From Beroe forskalii (taxonomy: Eukaryota > Ctenophora > Nuda > Beroida > Beroidae), in contig WFMF01000073.1 of the NCBI GenBank assembly GCA_011033025.1, forward strand, positions 526,579 to 590,578: 64,000 bases of DNA. Reading direction: 5' to 3'. Positions 15,401 through 27,400 of the stretch are shown piece after piece. Position 1 is the first letter of the stretch. Every line of letters begins with the position of its first letter. Under the pieces are notes generated by a model. That model was not told where the DNA came from. It made no database searches and saw only the letters and a list, made by a program, of their open reading frames with translations. A program made the translations under genes and the position numbers.

Positions 15401-18400
15401 GACAGCTGTGTCAATTTCTGCACAAAATTAAAGGGTGCATATTTTCATGCACCTTCTGTGAATTCTGGCTGGACAGCTACGCAACTACCATGTAACTGTG
15501 TATGAACGGATAAACTTTCTATCATCCAAAAAATTAATAAGGGGTGTCTACAGATTCGTGTTGTAATTTCAATCTACAAACCACAATATAACTTACAATC
15601 TTTCCAAATTCTAAGTCGAAAAAGCGCTGCTAATTTGAAATCGACCGATGTCTCCTGAGGTCGTGCTGAACACTGTCAAAAAAGTGCAAATTGTCAGCAG
15701 CTGTCAATGAAGGAAGGAAATCTGTGGTACATTACGTCATGATGTCACCGGGCGTTTGGTTCTAAGTTTTACAAAGAAATATATCAAGAAATCATCGAAT
15801 GTCATGGTGGATAGAGCCATGGCATATAACTTTTTTTAATTTCGAGTAGGTTTCGTCACAGAATCTGATATAAATACTGAAATATGACATCTCTTTCTTT
15901 AAAAGTTTAAACAGCTAAACGATCTATGGATCGATTTCAGTTTTTATAGTTCTTGGAATCTCTCAATAAAGTCGTCGTAAATCAACTAAAACTACCCTCT
16001 GCGTAAATTAAATCTCAAGGTTAAATAACCAAGCCAACTTCCGCTGCCCACGAATAAACCTGCAGTTTAAATTGTGTAATCAGCATTAAATAGTTCACTG
16101 GCTCATTAAATAGTTTTAAAGAGGTCTTTAAAAAGCTTAGGATCGGCTGAGAACCCCAAAATAGATTGTTTAATCGTTGTATCTCTTGCCTACAAAGCTT
16201 TAGGAACAATTGAAAGAATTGAAGTTTCTTGTAGTTGCTGTGAGTCATTTTACAAATATATCTTCATCGAATTTTTATCTATTTTCAAAATTAAGTCCAA
16301 ATATAAGTCAATTTTATTACTGTACGGTTGTTAATCAATGAAACCAATAAATCATTCCCATGTCTTATTGATCTGACCATTCCTTCGTTCGCTTTCCCTT
16401 TCTTAATTATTACAAGCTTGTAACACGTATCAATTTTTTTGCCTGGACCTATGCTAAGAAATAGGGCAGCTTTCAGTTTGCTTCCAATGACTGTATCAAC
16501 TTTTACCGGACGAAGTAGAAACATAGGGTAATTCATTGCGTTATTGGGTCTGCGATTTAGTTCATTGCTTCATTCCCACTGTTTTTTACCATTCCTAATT
16601 GGAAGGGGCCGAGAAGCTATTTCTATATCTATTATTATAGCTATTTCTTTAGCTATTATTATAGCTATTTCTATAGCTATTTCTATAGCTATTTCTATAG
16701 CTATTTCTACAGCTATTTCTATAGCTATTTCTATAGCTATTTGATAATCTCAACGATACCAATACCTGGGGAAATTGAAGGATGACGTGATCTCATCAAA
16801 CCGCAGCATATTGAAAAGGAAAGATTTTAACCTTTTATAGTTTTGTAAGAGTTCTCAACGATTTCAGTTTAATATGATTTCATCATTTATTTATAGATAT
16901 AAATTTTAAGTGTCAACAGAATTTTATACGTCACAAACTGTCATTTAGTAATAAACAGAGACCGAACAATTTTTTTCCTAAAAGGGTTGAAGGCAGTAGG
17001 CTAGATTTCAAAGGTTTTATCTAGGAACATTATCGAATAGAATAATAATAATCCAAGTCCTGTCTTTTGTCTAACCCTCTTGAAACCAAGGGGTTAAGGG
17101 AACAGAAAATCACTCCTGCTTGAACGATCTAATAGCCCCTATTTTAAAAAGCATGATGTGATGTTCGCCCACACAGTTATATGGGTATGTGGGCTCATGA
17201 GACATAAACCACTCATAATATGAGCGTCGTGGACACGTCTTATGAGATAGTGTATTCTGTAACTTGACAACATCATTTCCCCAATCCATCTCATATCTTT
17301 TAGTAACTTAGTAGGTGAAAGAAGCTTTTCATAGCATGATGTGATGTTCGCCCACACAATTATGTCACCCACAAAATTATTTTGGCTGGAGACTTAAACC
17401 ATTCATAATGGTTTTCGTGAACACTTTTAAGATACTTTACTCTGTTACATGACAGTTGACAATATCATCTCCCAAATATTATCTATCTAATAAATCTTCT
17501 AATATCTTAATATGTGATATCAATGTGAAAGAAGCTAAATGCATGACGTTATAATATAAATGATATATCTAGATCGCCGTAAGTTTTCTGTCAGTTATTC
17601 TTCCACCTAAAGTCATGTAAAGAGTTAAAGTGTTAAGTTAAGTGTCACAGTGTGGTTTTAGGTCACGTCATCCTGGTTAGAATAGAACTTACTAACTTAG
17701 TATATTTTGAAGAACTATTGTGAGAGAAACATTCTGTTATAAGATATTTATATGATTGAATTTAATTTACTATCTGGGATTTATGATGAACAGTATGAAA
17801 ATGATCTGTGGATCATTAAAAATATACTTTCCCATCGTGTTTTCTGATCTCTTTGCTATCGCAGGATATGGATAGTACACGACTGGAGCTACGGCACAAG
17901 GACCCTTCAAACCTCACGCTTCAGGTAAAGCCAGTTTACTCTGACAACGCTTAACTCTGCCACCACTTTACTCTGACACCACTTTACTCTGACACCACTT
18001 GACTCTGACGCCACTTGACTCTTCACCAGTACACCACTCAACTCTGACTGTCTGACACCGCTTTATTTTGGCACCACTCAACTCTGACATTGATTCATTC
18101 TATTCTAACACCACTGTTTATCAGGATGCAGTAACAGTGAAGGAAGCAGTTCGTCACAGTAGCGCCGGACTCCACCACTACCCTGGAGAATGTCCCTTCC
18201 TCATCCTCATCAAGGGGTAATTAAATCATTAACTCATTAACTAGTTATCAGGATAATTCACACTCATCAACCAATTGAGATAGCTCAATTGGTTAGAATT
18301 GACCGGCAATCAGAAGTCATAAGGCTCGCCCCGCTCATTTTCAGATCACCGAGTTTGTATGTGTGACTACAGGCAGGGTGAATTACAAATAAAACCAAGC

Positions 18401-21400
18401 ATTGGCATGTAATTTGCATAGGTATCATGTAAGTAAATAGTGTAGTACACTCTACATGCAGGTTATCTCGTTGAACGAGAAAGGTATATGTACCAAGAGT
18501 GCCATATATAGAATTAAATCTGGTAATTAAATCATTAACTAGTTATCAGGATAATTCATTCTCATCAACTAATTGACAGAATATTTCATTCTCATCAAGG
18601 GTAATTAATTTGCTAATCATCAGGACATTTCGAGAAGGGAGGATCAGATGGGTTATCGATCAAAAGATATGCCAATTATTTTCAATTTAGCTCCATACCG
18701 ATCATCTACGTAGCTACTTAAAAAGTTAAAACTCCCAATGAATCAGTTGATCGGAAATAAGAAGATTAGCTGACCCCGCTACGCCTTGTATTGATTGTGT
18801 CCCATTGTTTCCTTTGTCATTCATTGAGATTTATCATTTAGTGAAATCGGACTTCCTTGACATCTAAATACCTATATGTCAGAATTCACCCCCTAACCTC
18901 CCCAAACATAATACACCATTATTTCATATTATGCGGGGAAATAGGGGATGATGATGAATTCTGATATTTTTATTATTAAGATAATTTAGGATTATTATTT
19001 TCGGATTCATCGGCAATAATTTGTTAGTCCTTGTCCTTGATATTCAACTGGATTTCGCTCCAAATTCATTATCCGATGCATTCCCAGCTGCTCTTCCCGA
19101 TTGGGAGACTGGGAGGCTAAAAATAGACAATTTATGAGAGTGGCGTCATGTTGAATCCTGAGAATAGTGAAATATACTGGCAAGGAAGTGCATTATGTGT
19201 TATCCGGCGAATAGCAATCAAATATTTCATTGCGTTTAGATTGTGTTCAGCAGTCACGTTTGTTATAGCATAACTATCTAACAGCGGCTAGATGGTGGGC
19301 TAACACGTGTTTATTAAAGTATTAAAACCGCTCAGCGTTTTGCAATCATCTTAACATGTACAGCACTCTGTTGTGTGCTCGTTTGTAAAACTTTGCTTTG
19401 CGTTTAAGATAGTTTTTGTGATGGTGCAATTTGTATTTTAATACGTTTTTAAACTTGATTGGGTTTCAGTACAGGGGTAAATTTCGACAGGCCTAAGAGA
19501 GATTCACCTGATATTTGTTTGAAATTCTTTCTGGTCTTGATACTTTGATATGAATAAATGTCCCTTGGTATCTCCATTCTCCAATCCTACAAAGCTACAT
19601 TTGCTACCACACCCCCACTATCCTCAACATCTTGAAATAGTAACTACCAATCTCTTGCGGCCTACCACCCCCTGGTTATTACCATCTTAGGTGGTGGAAG
19701 GGGATGTGGTAATTTTACCATCAGATGGTAAAATTACCACTTCCATTCCCTTGCCACCCCCTAAGATAGTAACACTCCCCACTCTCGAGGATAGTAAGAT
19801 GTTACTATCCCCCCCTCCCTGCAGGTATGACCGGACGCTAGACCACGTGATCTACCCGTTGTCAGAAGGAGAGACAGTATTCCTCAGTTCTGGACAGCTA
19901 CCAGCCTCCCGACAACCAGGTCACGTGATAGTGATACACACCACGGAGAATATCCGCTGCTCCATCAACCGACAAGGAGCAAAGGTGATATGGATACCTT
20001 TTGATGGTAAATGGGTACCCATTGTCCCATTGGGAACATTTTTATGATTCTATGATATACGAGTACCTTTTTGTTGATGAGGGTACCTTTTTGATGACAC
20101 TGGTACCTTATTGATGAGGTGCCTTTTTGATGAAGCAGACAGGATTATGAGTTGAGAATGTGAAAGTTATTCACCTTTTTGATGAAATCATCCTTCAATC
20201 AATAACCTTGCTTTTACTATTTAAGTATTTACTCACCCATTGTTCATTGTACTCATGTACCTTTGTACGTTTTTTGTAAGTTTGTAAACCACACTGTTAT
20301 AGCTTTAATCTGTGGGGATAGAAAGACGAACTACCATTGTTTACTGATCAATGATCATATTATATATCTCACTTTTTGATGTTGCTATGAGGTGTGAGCT
20401 AAGACTGATTAAAAATACCTAAAGTTGGGGGGATGTAAGATATAACAAGTTTCAAGAGAGATATGTGCTTGGTTATTAAGGGTATTGTAATTATTGTAGA
20501 CAGGACTTGTAGAAACTTTAGGTTAGAGTATACGTTGTATGTTGACCTAGTCCTCTGCCAAGATGGATATGTATCATCTTTAAAGCTTTAAGTCGGATAC
20601 GTATCTCTCATCAGCAAACCAATCTCCCGGGCGACCATACCACTTAAACTAATAACTTTACCAGATATATCTTGAGTTTATATAACTCCCTAGACTTGAG
20701 TTTATTACTCCTCAAGACTCATGAGGCCTGTAGTCACATTCTACACTTTGATACTCAGCAAATGCGAGTTGCTGAGTTACTGGGACTGTGCCTTTCAGAT
20801 AGGTTCTGTGTCTAGATCAGTACATGTCAAGTCAGACCAAACACCGATCTGATGGCTGATATTATCCGTGCTCTGTGCTCATGCTAATATAATCAGTAAA
20901 ATGCTTCTAGTTGATCTGTAGTTCTGATGTTCTAAATTGGGAGTTGAGACTTCGGAGCTGAAACTTCACTGTAGGAAATATCTGTAGAAATCATAGGATC
21001 AACTTGGGAATGACCAGGAATGAGAATTAGAACCCCGAAATTCCCCATCCATCAGCTCTGTTATATTACCGAGCAGCCCACCCCTAGAGCCAATGTCTTA
21101 ATGTCTTATCGTATAATTTACAGAGTTGTGTCATTGACATATTGATACATAGTACCTACATATGTAAATATAATTGCTTATTATATATCTTTCAACGCTA
21201 ATGATAGAGTAGCAATCAACAACTACTGCCATAAGTCATAAACATTTACTATCAGTGACATTTATAGCGTAGTTCACCTGGGCGCGGAGGATCTACGGCG
21301 TTTTATTCAAATAAGATATCCGTAAATAATATATTCAAGTTAAGCATACAAGTAAATAAATATTAGGAAAACGGTAAAACAAAGTTCAATTCTGCAGAAT

Positions 21401-24400
21401 TGGCAAATCAACAGATTTTGGCGAGTTTGCTTTCCGTGCTTTGGACAAAATTACTAAATCATATTCCTGTATTTACGAAGTTCTACCTGTCATTAGTCAA
21501 GGCACGTACTATGGATTAGGATAGGTTGCCTACTGGTGGTTGAGTTAACATCATGGTGTTTGGGTTGGTTAAGAGTGGTCTAGAGTAACTTAGAATGGTC
21601 TAGAGTGGATTAGAATGGATTATTGATGACATCAAATCCCATCTTCTTCATACTTGGACCAGATATTTCCAGATGTAATTGTCAGCTGCCAAGTCTTGCA
21701 TGGAAACTTCCCATTCTTTAGTCCTGACAGTCGTATCATGACAGTCGCATGATGCTGCAGCTCGGCCTGCCTGTGACTGGCAATGCTATCAGTCTGGCTT
21801 TATTGGTCTAAACTCTTATATACAACGGATATATCAAACTTCTCATTTCCTGTTCTACTGTATGACAAGGCCGATATAATGCGATAGTCCAGTTATTTCA
21901 TTTCCTCAGAAAGTTTAGATATTAAATTGTACCTGTCTTGCAATGACTAAACCTAGTTTATCCTCTTACTTATTAATTTTAGCGAAAAAATCAGCTCTTA
22001 TCTTAATTTAACCGAGCATATTATATCCTCACCAATCCAAATCGAGTTCATCCGTTTACCCTAACCAACCTCATCCTTACTAGGCTCTTCCTTACTAGGC
22101 TAATCCTTAGGTATTATATTATCCTTATTCTCAGGAGCTAAAGTGCACAATGAACAGGGAAGGAAAGAAAGATACGCTGAAGTGCGGCAAGTCATTCTAC
22201 GTGGGAAAGCACTACAAATTCCTTTATCGTGAAGCCATCGACAACGATATTCTCTCCTCAGGTTATTAGCAATTATATTTGGGGAAGATGATTTTGGGTT
22301 TTCTTTTTTTTGGGGAAAATCGTAAATTGCTGAGATTTCATTTTATTATACTCTTTGAATAAGGAAATTATTTTTCCACGGACGTTGAAAGCTTGTCGCC
22401 ACGTCATTCCTATTTTAGGATCACGAAATACAAAGGACTGTGACCTATTTTTAGTTTTTTTTTTAGATGTAAGTTTGTAATTTGCTATTGCATATTTTGC
22501 ATTGCATATTTTCATAAGTTCATAATAATGTTATAATGATTACCATAGAATGCATATTTATGGTTAAGACAGAGTTCAATAAACTTGCGGTTGTCGAACA
22601 ATAACATGGAATTTAGACAGAAGAAAAGAAAGTTGCATGTAGAAATTGCGGAAATGAATCTGAATTTCAGAATCTTGTTTTGTTTTGATTGAACTTTGAA
22701 GCTCTGCTCCCTTTGCATGTATTGAGTGCTTATGGGCTCCGACTGAAAGTGGGTTCATATCGATTACTCGGTATACTCGGACTAAGTCCTAAGACAAGAG
22801 ATGCAAATAAAATCTTTAAATGACGAAATTTCCTCAGAATACATACTGTAAATAAAAGTTCATGAAATTTGTAATAATAGGTATTTCGTATTTCATCCTT
22901 CGCGTAATAAATGATAATTCCTGAGAGGGAATAATTCTCAGGGAATGATTCTTAGGGAATGATTCCTAACTAATTCTCCTCAGAGGTCGGATCCCCGGAC
23001 ACCCAGAGAACCTTGTCAACGGGAACGCTCATCTCCCTGTCCCCCGAACTGAACAGCATGTCCACTGTAGTCCACCAGCATGCTGAACCCCGCTTTATCT
23101 TCTACATGGTAAGTGCAGTTCACATCTTCTACATGGTAAGTAAATCCAATGAGGGCAGGTTTTGTGAATAAGTCCTCGCTAAAACGTTAATCCTCGATAA
23201 AACATTAATCCTCGGTAAGACCTATTCCTCGGTTGTCTCTTAAACCGAAGAAACGAGAAGTGGTTTTCCTGATTTTCTGACCGAGGCCTGGTCCTCGGTA
23301 AAACTTTAATCCTCGGTACATGCGAGACCAAGTACTCGGCCGAACATTGAGTGTATGAACTTATCAAGTAGACCACTAGTTAAATTATTAATATCAGGAG
23401 TTTAAATATACGGCGTATTATTTCGTAACTCGATTATATTAGAGAATTTTCTGAATTCGGGGTATGATTTTCACTTTTCTTGGTGGGCGGTGTGACACCA
23501 TTGACTCATTGAGTGGACGGTGTACACTTACGAAATTTATGATGTCTGGGTGTGGTTTATGAGTACGTACGTGAAAAGTTTCTTTTACGTCAATTGAGGT
23601 CCCTGCCCAAGGTGGGTTTGGTTTGAACCTTTAAAAATCTCTGGCTTTGCCAAAAATGAAAATATATGAATATCATAAAATTTGCTTTATACACGAGTAG
23701 TACTCCCCTTTAGGCCTTGGCTGGACACAAATAAAACTAGTCCCATGATCTGATTAAAGTTAATAAGATTCTATAAATACTAAACCACCCCCTCCACCTT
23801 TTTATTACTACTTAACCACCCCCTCCCTCCTTGGCAGGAACACAAAGAAGTCCTGCTAGATAACATCCTGAACTACTCGGTCCTTTCCCACCGGAACATG
23901 TTGGCATGTGCCCAACTCACCATCATGAGTCTCCGGCACGTGTTTGATAACTTCTCACCGACCGAAGTAGGGGAGGTCCTGACGTACTGTAAGGAGAAGC
24001 TGGAGGGACTGGCTAAGATGGTCCAGCAGAAGGCCAGCGAGCTCCTCTCTACTTCTCACAAGAAAAGTGCCTGTTTTCTGCATTTTTATTGTGTTTTTTA
24101 TTGATGTTTATTAATAAATTTCTCATGGAGACTTTCCGGAATATCATCAATATTTAAACATTTAATCTGCTTCGTGGACAATCTTGCACTATTCTTAGAA
24201 GCAAGCGCTTATTAAATGAACTCGTATTCCGGGCCAAGAAAATGAATACTCGCGTTCAAACAGACCACCAGGGGAGACAAGCACGTGGAGCCACGTACCA
24301 AATACTATGTGGAGTAGAAATATTTTAAATTTTAGTGCCATAAGTTGTACTTTTTACACTTTTTACACTTTTTTACATATTAATATATTAATGAAAACAT

Positions 24401-27400
24401 AAAAAGCATGAAAATGAACTGTTCTTCTTCCCATTTGCAGTATAATTGATCACAATATGCTTTTTCTGATCGCTTCTCTCTGCCCAGGAAAAGTGCCTGT
24501 GACTTTCTGAAGCCGATGTTGAAGCTCCTGTCCAGTACACTAGAAATAGTGCACTTCCTGAAGGAACGGAAACTGGAAGCTCACGAGGGTATAATAGAGG
24601 AGATTGAGAAACTGGCGGTTCCGATGTACGAACATGTGGCATTCCACACTACCAAGGTAACGGAGGAAGGCATTTACTTCTGCACGTGGAACATACACAG
24701 TGTACACTTGGAAAAATACAGTGTACAATGTACACTTTGTACAGTGTGCTGTTTTGTTGTACAGTAATAGTATTCTAAGCAGCCTTACACTGTGAAATGT
24801 TTTTACTCATTCAATAGGGGCGTGGTTGAAAAATTATAGCAGTCACTCACCTCTGGTATGATTAAATTTTAAACGGGTTACCTTTCACTACTCAACCGAG
24901 TCAACCTGCCGATAGTCGAGATACTATTTGACATACGGTACCTGGAAACAGCTTCAGAATTCTCAGGATCTTTAATTCAATCAGAATATTCATGCATTTC
25001 CGAATGAACCAAAATGACCAACATTTAAATCAATGTTTAAATAGTTCAGATTCACGATTGGAAGCTATAACAAATCGCCCTCTCTCCAGATGGTATTTGA
25101 GTTCCTGCCCTGTATCCTGGACCCATTCCACGAAGACGAGCCCCTGCTTTCCGCTGTAGAGGAGCCCGAGGACTCAGCTATCGACGACAGTTCCACCACC
25201 ACCAGTCCTCGGATCTCCAGCGAGAGCTGCCCCAGCCCCAGTGTTATCATGGGAGGGGTGTCGCCCCGGTCTCCTCCTCGAGCATCACGAGCTAGCTGCC
25301 CTAATGCTCTCGCTTCAGCTACTACAGCTGCTGCTGCAACCAGCAGTACGGGGAGTGGTCAGTATTTATTAATTATTCGTGCATATTTTAATTATTTTCT
25401 TTTTCTTTGCAGTATTCTAGTATGCATGGTGCATTGTTTTGTTCATTTCATTATACGTCATATTTTACTTTTCAAATTTTCAGTATACATAATATAGCAC
25501 TGTTTTTGTTTTTCTTCTAAGTATATTTAAATGTTTTGTTTATCTTTTGCATACGTGAATACTGAACCTGGAATGGGATTAGAGCTCACAAAAGATCGAG
25601 CGACCCTTTTTGAAGATGATAGGTTGAAATGGTGGATTATAAATAGCAATAATGGACATTTACTTGTTTAGGAGTTTCTGTAAATGCTATGACTGAAAAA
25701 CTAGCAGATCAGTGATATCTGTTTACTGTTTTTAATCATGATTAAATAGTCATTATCAACCGCCTATCATCCATTCGCAAACTTTAATCTGATTTGTACA
25801 CGGGATACACTTGTGATTGATCTCGACACAGGAGTATGTAATGTCTTAATGTGATTCATTTTTCATGAAAAGTAAACACCAGATTTAATTTTCTTCCCTC
25901 GACCGGAAATAGTAAAATTGCCAAGTATCAGAGCGCGGGAAGGTTGTATCTTTCATGGGTGTGACTGACCGCTGTCTGATGTGATTGTCTGTCGTCTGAT
26001 CAAATTTCAGTACTTGTTCTGCCTTCCTACATGATATGAATTGTACACCAGTTTAATATTAGCTAGATAATATCATGACCGAACGTAACTACCTCCATTC
26101 CCAGAAGACAAGAGACGGTGGAGTGTTCCTGGACTCGGGCCAGCTTCTCGGAAACGCAAGATGCCGAAGAGGGACCCGTGTAGACCACGGAGTGAGAGCA
26201 TGTGCGTGGTAAACGAGAACAAACCGAGTCTGGCACCGAATGCGGCCTTCAGATGGAGCGCAGACGAGATACGAGATCTTACATCCAGGTGAGAATTGAC
26301 TGGTGAGGAGTGAGGGAGAGAGAGGGACGAGATACGAGGTGAGTAGTGACTGGGGAGAGGGATGAGATGCGAGATACTAGATCTCACAACCAGGTGAGAT
26401 TTGAAGGAGTGAGAGGTGAGAAGATGAAGTGTGAATTATGTTGGATGTATGACGATTATAAAGAATCATGGAGGGGCCCTGGGGCCAAGGTATAGGGATG
26501 AAACGGGTTCCATGTTTTCAAACGAAATAAGTGTATTTTGTGAAATGTGCAAATTGGTTAATTGTTATATATTTTGGTTGCTGGGCAACGAAAAACTGGG
26601 TTTCAATCTGCGAAATTTGATTGGCTCTCACTGAATCCTGCTGTTGCATTTTAAACGGCCGCCCGCCTCGTACAGAATAATATGAAATTAAATTTGATAT
26701 TTTGAACCGTGTGTGGTTCATATTCACAATTACCTAGTATCTTCAGGAATTCTATGAAAATCTTACACACTGCTTGGCAACTTTGGTGACCCTTTCGGCG
26801 AATGCTTCTTAGAAATTTTAGTACACGATTCCGAATAAATTCATTCACTTGTTCTCAACATGAATATTTTAATCTAGAATGAGCCATACTTTGCTAGCCT
26901 TTGAAAGTTTGAGTGTAAAAAGAACATATGGGACCTGGATAGTTATAAATACTTTGAGAAATTCACTGTAAAAGTTGTAGCTCAGCTGTTACTAACCACA
27001 ACAAAGCAACAATTTTGATGGACAGATCGTATTCAAATGTTTCAGACTTTAGTTTCATTTAACTACGCACGTGCGAGGCTAAATGAAGCTAAATTCTCAT
27101 TAAACTATTGAACTTTCGAATACAATCTGTCCAAATTGTTGTTCGAGTCTTTGAATAGGAAAATATAACTTTGGGAAAATGCCAAGTTACAAAAGCACAG
27201 TTCTAACTGAATATGCCCTTTAATTTGCTTCGTGCGAAATGATAACTTAAAGTGTTGAAAATCGAAAATAAGATTTACTTTGAGTAATTTCTCTAAGATT
27301 ATACCATACCAAATTATGTACAGTGTATATGATACGAGAGTACCTTTACTTTCACCATTTACTGTTAACACATTATTCCATAATATATTATGAGAGTAGT

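Larger units (their letters stand above)
14043..17864 (+). other. RADIL intron 8 (3.8 kb)
   Basis: No exon is supported. It contains a 12-bp-unit microsatellite (16613-16743) and an imperfect 183-bp tandem duplication (17151-17550). The rest is AT-rich with chance open frames on both strands. Confidence 0.55.

Noticed and set aside
16544-16744. Open frame with Ile-Ser-Ile-Ala repeats
   Set aside because: Direct translation of the GCTATTTCTATA microsatellite.
17930-18118. Regularly spaced repeats resembling a CRISPR array
   Set aside because: Units are contiguous and degenerate with no unique spacers, and the DNA is eukaryotic; it is a minisatellite.
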